The position numbers and the translations under genes were made by a program. This document shows positions 14,521-18,557 of a stretch of DNA of 18,557 nt, in pieces; position 1 is the first letter of the stretch; each line of letters begins with the position of its first letter. The notes beneath the pieces were generated by a model. The model was not told the origin of the DNA. It did not search any database and saw only the letters and a program-made list of their open reading frames with translations. This DNA is from JBFIHZ01 sp041601535. Lineage in GTDB: Bacteria; Pseudomonadota; Gammaproteobacteria; Xanthomonadales; SZUA-36. The DNA lies in assembly GCA_041601535.1 (NCBI GenBank), contig JBFIHZ010000039.1:1-18557 (forward strand). Direction: 5' to 3'.

Positions 14521-16044
14521 ATGCCTGATTCAAGGGTTCGCTACCGTCATTGTACAGCCTTGACCACACAGGCCGTTCTGATTTTTTTCATTTCAGCTAT
14601 GGCGAATGACGCGCTGGCACATGGCTTTGGGCCCAGATATCAATTACCCATTCCCCTGGGCCTGTACGTGGCAGGCGCGGGTCTGACGGTTGCTCTGTCG
14701 TTTGCGGCTTTTGTGCTGTTTCTGAAACATCAGGCTGCCAAAACTGCCGGTTCAGCCAGTCAGTCCAGCAGGACAGCAAGAGGAATTTTGCTGTCGGAGC
14801 CATGGGGCAAAATCCTCTCCAATGGACTGCTTGGGCTCAGGGTTCTGTTTTCACTGGGCTTCTTTTTCGCTGTTTTCTGCGGGCTGTACGGCTCCCAAAA
14901 CCCGTTCCAGAACCCGCTGCCCGTGCTGATCTGGTTGTTGGGCTGGATCGGCGTGGCCTTCATCTGCATCCTTTTTACTGATGTATGGCGACTGGTAAAC
15001 CCCTGGACGCCAATTATTGAGCTATGCGAAAAACTTTACCTTCGCCTTAGCGGCAAATGCAGCGCCAAACCCGTGTTGAATTTTTCCGCATCGTGGGGAG
15101 TCTGGCCGGCATTCTTACTCTTTTTGTGCTTTGCCTGGATGGAGTTGATATGGCCCAGCCGCTCAGACCCTTCACAACTGGCCATCGCCTTACTGATTTA
15201 CTCGGCTATTACCTTGCTGGGAATGGGGCTGTTTGGACGCAAGGCCTGGTCCGCGCGGTGTGAATTCCTGACCCTGGTTTTCGGTTTGTTCGCCCGCTTT
15301 TCCCCTGTTCTCATCACTAAATATGATGGGTACAGAATTGTACTTCGCAAACCAGGACTGGGTTTGCAACAGGCTGAAAGCGCCTCGGCGTCGATGACAT
15401 TTTTGATTCTGGCTTTGCTGTCCACGGTCACGTTTGACGGTTTGCTGGAAACCTGGGTTTGGGCTCAGATCGATGTCGCCATACTCGCTTCACCTTTGGA
15501 TTCGTTTATCTGGACAGCACTTAACCTTCGCGAAATTGAGGCCTTGCTGATCGCCCGCTCGCTGGGCCTGTTGGCCTCGATTCTATGCATGACCCTGGGC
15601 TACCTGCTTATCTGCTGGCTTATGTCCCGGCTGAGCAGCAGCGGTACACCGGGAACCTGGCAGCTGGCCCGAAAATTTATTTTCAGCCTGATACCCATCT
15701 CTCTGGCGTATCATATCGCGCACTACTTTGCCTACCTGTTTATTGGCGGGCAGAGCGCGATTTCGCTTTTCTCCGACCCGCTGGGCCTGGGCTGGGACCT
15801 GTTTGGCACGGCAGACTTTCAGACCAATACAAACCTGGTCAGCCCGGGAATGCAATGGGCCGTCGCCCTGTCCGCCGTGGTCATCGGCCACGTGGTTTCC
15901 ATCTACCTGTCACATACCACGGCCTTGCGGGTTTTTCGAAACTCACGGGACGCCCTGGTGACCCAGACACCAATGGCTCTGTTTATGGTTGCCTACACCA
16001 TGTCGAGCCTGTGGATACTGGCGCAACCCATTACCGCAAGCTGA
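14521..16044 (+). CDS. Polytopic membrane protein, 'fenitrothion hydrolase'-like family, function uncertain
   Basis: A 507-aa inner-membrane protein with an N-terminal signal-like helix ending ...MANDALA, followed at once by HGFGPRYQLPIPLGLYVAGAGLTVALSF. I recognise that opening from a family of bacterial membrane proteins, some members of which are annotated as fenitrothion (organophosphate) hydrolase. The true physiological role is not known to me. About ten further helices are visible, among them VLFSLGFFFAVFCGLYG, LIWLLGWIGVAFICILF, AFLLFLCFAWMELIW, LLASILCMTLGYLLICWL, FSLIPISLAYHIAHYFAYL and WAVALSAVVIGHVVSIYLS. Polar and aromatic signatures include DVWRLVNPWTP, FARFSP and AYHIAHYFAY, whose membrane histidines may bind metal or heme. 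If the leader is cut after ALA, the mature protein starts with His. GGAGG lies 10 nt before the ATG. It is divergent from the LysR gene and convergent with the SMP-30 gene. Confidence 0.75.
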   Translation: MPDSRVRYRHCTALTTQAVLIFFISAMANDALAHGFGPRYQLPIPLGLYVAGAGLTVALSFAAFVLFLKHQAAKTAGSASQSSRTARGILLSEPWGKILSNGLLGLRVLFSLGFFFAVFCGLYGSQNPFQNPLPVLIWLLGWIGVAFICILFTDVWRLVNPWTPIIELCEKLYLRLSGKCSAKPVLNFSASWGVWPAFLLFLCFAWMELIWPSRSDPSQLAIALLIYSAITLLGMGLFGRKAWSARCEFLTLVFGLFARFSPVLITKYDGYRIVLRKPGLGLQQAESASASMTFLILALLSTVTFDGLLETWVWAQIDVAILASPLDSFIWTALNLREIEALLIARSLGLLASILCMTLGYLLICWLMSRLSSSGTPGTWQLARKFIFSLIPISLAYHIAHYFAYLFIGGQSAISLFSDPLGLGWDLFGTADFQTNTNLVSPGMQWAVALSAVVIGHVVSIYLSHTTALRVFRNSRDALVTQTPMALFMVAYTMSSLWILAQPITAS

Positions 16045-16094
16045 TACCCGGCTGGTGGCAGACCAGTCTGGCTGAATCAGCGCCGCGTATCAGC
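16040..16094. terminator. Inverted repeat at convergent gene ends
   Basis: The arms GCTGATAC (16040-16047) and GTATCAGC (16087-16094) are perfectly complementary over 8 bp. They enclose a smaller CTGGT/ACCAG hairpin at 16052-16066. The structure spans the 32-nt gap between the stops of the membrane-protein gene (16044) and the SMP-30 gene (16077). It could be a shared transcript end; the large loop makes this tentative. Confidence 0.35.
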
Positions 16095-17006
16095 AGGAAA
16101 GATGCCTCGGGTGTTAAGGTAGACCACGTAAAGACTGCTGGTGGCACAGATAAACAGCCGATTTAACTTCGGGCCTCCAAATGTGACATTGGCCACAACC
16201 TCGGGTATGCGGATCTTTCCGATAAGGGCTCCATCCGGGGCATAACAATGCACACCATCACCAGCGGATGTCCAGATGTTAGCGTGGACATCCACACGAA
16301 ATCCGTCGAATATTCCCACGCTGCACGTCGCAAAAACTTTGCCGGGCTGCAGGGTTTTACCATCGGCGGAGATGGGGTAGGCGCGTATCACCGACGAAAA
16401 ATCCGGGTCGTGAGTGGTGCCGGTATCCGAAACGTACAGCACAGACTCATCAGGGGAAAACGCCAGCCCGTTGGGCTTGAACATATCGGTCACCACGGCT
16501 GCCAGGCTGCCGCTGGCGGGATCAGCCCGGTAAACCCAGGACGATCCGATTTCCGAAGGCGCGGCATCACCTTCATATTCACTGTCGATTCCATACGTGG
16601 GGTCTGTAAACCAGATGGTTCCGTCTGACTTCACAACCACGTCGTTGGGTGAATTCAGGCGCTTACCCTCGAACTGGCCGGCAATAAGCGTTCGGCTGCC
16701 ATCATGTTCAATCCGGCTTACCGCTCGCTGGCGATGTTCGCAGGAAATCAACCGGCCCTGATGGTCTACGGCATGTCCGTTCTGGTTCTGACACGGCGCC
16801 TGGTAAACCGAAACCGAACTGTCCGTTTCGTCATAGCGCAGCAATCGGTCATTGGGGATATCGGACCATATAAGATACTTTCCCGCAGGAAAGTAAGCTG
16901 GCCCCTCAGCCCACCGGCAACCCGTCCAGAGTTTGTCCACCACGACATTGTTGAAGACCAGTTTGTTAAAGCGTTTGTCCAATACTTCAAAGTCGGCAGA
17001 AAGCAT
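16077..17006 (-). CDS. SMP-30/gluconolactonase-family lactonase
   Basis: A 309-aa six-bladed propeller enzyme of the SMP-30/gluconolaconase/LRE family, which uses a divalent metal to hydrolyse sugar-acid or other lactones. It lacks a signal peptide and should be cytoplasmic. The four expected metal ligands are in place: Glu34 in RWAEGPAYF, Asn121 in LNSPNDVVV, Asn179 in KPNGLAFSPDE and Asp234 in GIFDGFRVD. Other family marks are DGTIWFTDPTYGI and LYVSDTG. Length is normal. AGGGG lies about 5 nt before the ATG at 17006. It is divergent from a 3-hydroxyisobutyrate-dehydrogenase-type reductase, a pairing that fits sugar-acid breakdown together with the UxaA-type enzyme 8 kb away. The substrate lactone cannot be read from the sequence. 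Confidence 0.92.
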   Translation of the reverse strand: MLSADFEVLDKRFNKLVFNNVVVDKLWTGCRWAEGPAYFPAGKYLIWSDIPNDRLLRYDETDSSVSVYQAPCQNQNGHAVDHQGRLISCEHRQRAVSRIEHDGSRTLIAGQFEGKRLNSPNDVVVKSDGTIWFTDPTYGIDSEYEGDAAPSEIGSSWVYRADPASGSLAAVVTDMFKPNGLAFSPDESVLYVSDTGTTHDPDFSSVIRAYPISADGKTLQPGKVFATCSVGIFDGFRVDVHANIWTSAGDGVHCYAPDGALIGKIRIPEVVANVTFGGPKLNRLFICATSSLYVVYLNTRGIFPADTRR

Positions 17007-17221
17007 TTTTCCCCTCGCGCAGTCCAGATTTCAAACGCTGAGTTCGGTGTACATTCGACTGAAACTCAATGCATTTTTCTCCCCCTATTCTGCCTGTGCA
17101 TTTAGTTCATTTCATTAGAGGATTTTCGGCTTTCATTTGTCCTTATTGTGGATCAGACCGATGACTACCGAACGGCCCGGAGATCGCCTTCACCACCTAA
17201 TTCGACAGGAAATGTTCCTAT
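17007..17221. promoter_or_regulatory. Divergent intergenic region between lactonase and reductase genes
   Basis: A 215-nt AT-richer gap that must carry the two outward promoters. GAGTT and AACTC arms around 17040-17068 form a weak imperfect inverted repeat that could be part of an operator. I could not select convincing -35/-10 boxes. AGGAA lies 10 nt before the reductase ATG at 17222. Confidence 0.4.
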
Positions 17222-18178
17222 ATGAACGATGCAATTTCTCGCAAAACCAACCCCAAATCCGACTTTCCCGATCAGAACACGGAAGCCCTGCCGAGTATCG
17301 GCTTCATCGGGGTCGGATTGATGGGTCACGGGGTGGCGGGGAACCTGATTAATGCCGGTTATGAACTGACGGTGATGGCGCATCGAAACCGCAAACCAGT
17401 AGACGATCTCATTGAACGTGGTGCCAGAGAGACTTCAAGCCCGCAGGCGATGGCGCTGCAATGTGACGTGATCTTTCTGTGTGTCACCTCTTCAGTCCAG
17501 GTTGAAGAGCTTGTTTATGGCATTGACGGCCTGCTAACCGGAACGCGCAAGGGGTTAACCGTGGTCGATTGCACAACCGCCGATCCGCGTTCAACACTGA
17601 AGCTGGCGGCGACGTTCAAGCAGCACGGCATCCACTTCGTGGACGCCCCGCTGGGCCGAACACCCCGTGCAGCAGAACAAGGCCAGCTCAATGCCTACGT
17701 GGGCGGTGATGAGGCCACGGTGGCGCGCCTGACACCCTTGCTTGACACGTTTACGGAAAATGTTTTCCACCTCGGGCCGGTGGGCAGCGGCCATAAGATG
17801 AAACTGCTGACGCAGTTGATTTCAATGAGTTATGCCGCGCTGTATGCCGAAGCGTATGCCGCCTGCGAAAAAACCGGAACAGATCCTGTGGCTTTCTTTG
17901 AAATTATTGACAGCGGTGGGTTGACGTCCGGCTTTTTTCAGAATTTTTCCAAGTGGGTGCTGCACAAGGACCCGCAGGCGCATGCGTTTTCCATCAGCAA
18001 CTGCGCAAAAGACATCGGGTACTACAACGCCATGGTGGATGACGCAAACATGGTGTCCATTATCGGGCCAGCAACCAAGCAGAGCTTTGCGGTGGCCATG
18101 GCGCAGGGAGCAGGTGATCTGTACATGCCACGCCTCGCCGATGCTTTGAAGCAACTCAATGGGGTTGCGGCGGACTGA
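17222..18178 (+). CDS. 3-hydroxyisobutyrate dehydrogenase-family NAD(P)-dependent reductase
   Basis: A 318-aa beta-hydroxyacid dehydrogenase (GarR/GlxR/MmsB/YihU superfamily) that interconverts 3-hydroxy acids and semialdehydes. The Rossmann motif is GFIGVGLMG (27-35). The normal DAPVSGG substrate loop reads DAPLGRT (141-147), followed by the usual GQLNAYVGG. The catalytic Lys is expected at 194 in GPVGSGHKMKLLTQL. The Asn that normally sits four residues later is Gln198, a substitution worth noting. The GRT loop recalls, from memory, sulfolactaldehyde reductase YihU rather than tartronate semialdehyde reductase. The first 24 residues (MNDAISRKTNPK...) are a polar extension; the start has AGGAA upstream, so I keep it. 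It is divergent from the lactonase gene and is followed within 30 nt by the lipoprotein gene, perhaps co-transcribed. Confidence 0.9.
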   Translation: MNDAISRKTNPKSDFPDQNTEALPSIGFIGVGLMGHGVAGNLINAGYELTVMAHRNRKPVDDLIERGARETSSPQAMALQCDVIFLCVTSSVQVEELVYGIDGLLTGTRKGLTVVDCTTADPRSTLKLAATFKQHGIHFVDAPLGRTPRAAEQGQLNAYVGGDEATVARLTPLLDTFTENVFHLGPVGSGHKMKLLTQLISMSYAALYAEAYAACEKTGTDPVAFFEIIDSGGLTSGFFQNFSKWVLHKDPQAHAFSISNCAKDIGYYNAMVDDANMVSIIGPATKQSFAVAMAQGAGDLYMPRLADALKQLNGVAAD

Positions 18179-18205
18179 TCAGTGCGCCGGTCCTGCATAA
18201 ACTCG

Positions 18206-18557
18206 ATGGGCATCATTGCATTGCGCGCCTTAAGGCCGGCCATTCTGACCGGGGGCCTTGTTCTGCTGACGGCATGCGATACGCAACCCCCGTCAGGAGC
18301 CATCGCTTTGGAGTTCGATCACTCGGTTGCTGGCGAACCTCTGGTTTTTGACCAGTTCTCTTATACATCCGAGGCGGGGTTCCAATACAGCGTGGTCACC
18401 CTGAAGTATTTTATTTCGAACATCCGGTTTGAGCGTGAGGATCACACCTCGGCCAGTTTCAACAATGTTCATTATGTTGATGCTCGGGACGATACCACCT
18501 ACCGACTTGAGCTGGGACCGCTAGCCAATGGAACCTATCGGTCCATCACCTTCATTC
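18206..18557 (+). CDS. MbnP-like lipoprotein, 5' part (gene runs off the window)
   Basis: The frame stays open to the right edge and encodes a lipoprotein: a hydrophobic leader with lipobox LTAC places the lipidated Cys at residue 24 (ATG numbering). The mature part reads ALEFDHSVAGEPLVFDQFSY, then VVTLKYFISNIRF, NNVHYVDARDD and LGPLANGTYRSITFI. This order (FDfxVG.pL, L.YyiSNi, yhLvDa, ipaGtY..i.F) matches the MbnP-like domain family. Its characterised member belongs with the di-heme peroxidase MbnH in methanobactin/copper loci; related pairs occur in bacteria without methanobactin. GTG at 18182, only 3 nt after the reductase stop, is an alternative start. If the family pattern holds, a MbnH-type cytochrome c peroxidase gene should follow just outside the window. 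Confidence 0.75.
   Translation, partial: MGIIALRALRPAILTGGLVLLTACDTQPPSGAIALEFDHSVAGEPLVFDQFSYTSEAGFQYSVVTLKYFISNIRFEREDHTSASFNNVHYVDARDDTTYRLELGPLANGTYRSITFI

Noticed and set aside
16248..16628. Plus-strand frame opposite the SMP-30 gene
   Set aside because: It is antisense to a gene with all four metal ligands intact and has no recognisable domain.

Overview
The window looks like chromosomal DNA of a Gram-negative gammaproteobacterium, probably marine or other aquatic. The support is a TonB-dependent outer-membrane receptor, a lipoprotein with a lipobox, a cytochrome bd oxidase, and a REP-type palindrome of the GGGGTCAGAG family that I associate with RAYT transposases in gammaproteobacteria. 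The species cannot be told. No tRNA, rRNA, CRISPR array, phage gene or intact transposase is visible.

Left part (1-3890). The window opens inside the 3' end of a cytochrome bd oxidase subunit II gene. A gene-poor stretch follows that carries a 60-nt near-perfect palindrome. Next come a minus-strand Ldh_2-type malate/lactate/2-oxoacid dehydrogenase, a divergent small secreted protein of unknown function, a convergent hairpin, and a minus-strand cytochrome b561. A second gene-free stretch of about 700 nt contains one clean hairpin.

Central part (3895-13493). Eight plus-strand genes run in a row: secreted cupin, TctB, TctA, UxaA-family dehydratase, ECF sigma factor, FecR-type anti-sigma factor, STN-domain TonB-dependent receptor, and secreted Kelch protein. 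I read this as one uptake-and-catabolism locus for an acidic organic substrate such as a sugar acid or hydroxycarboxylate. The receptor would move it across the outer membrane and signal through FecR to the sigma factor. TctAB would move it across the inner membrane, and the UxaA-type enzyme would dehydrate it. The usual periplasmic binding protein TctC is not in the window, and a secreted cupin sits just upstream of tctB.

Right part (13509-18557). A perfect palindrome separates the Kelch gene from a convergent LysR regulator. The regulator is divergent from a large polytopic membrane protein. A minus-strand SMP-30/gluconolactonase-type lactonase and a divergent 3-hydroxyisobutyrate-dehydrogenase-family reductase follow; both fit sugar-acid metabolism. 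The window ends inside a lipoprotein gene of the MbnP-like (copper-associated) type.

Family assignments of most genes are firm. The actual substrate, and the idea that all these enzymes serve one pathway, are inference.
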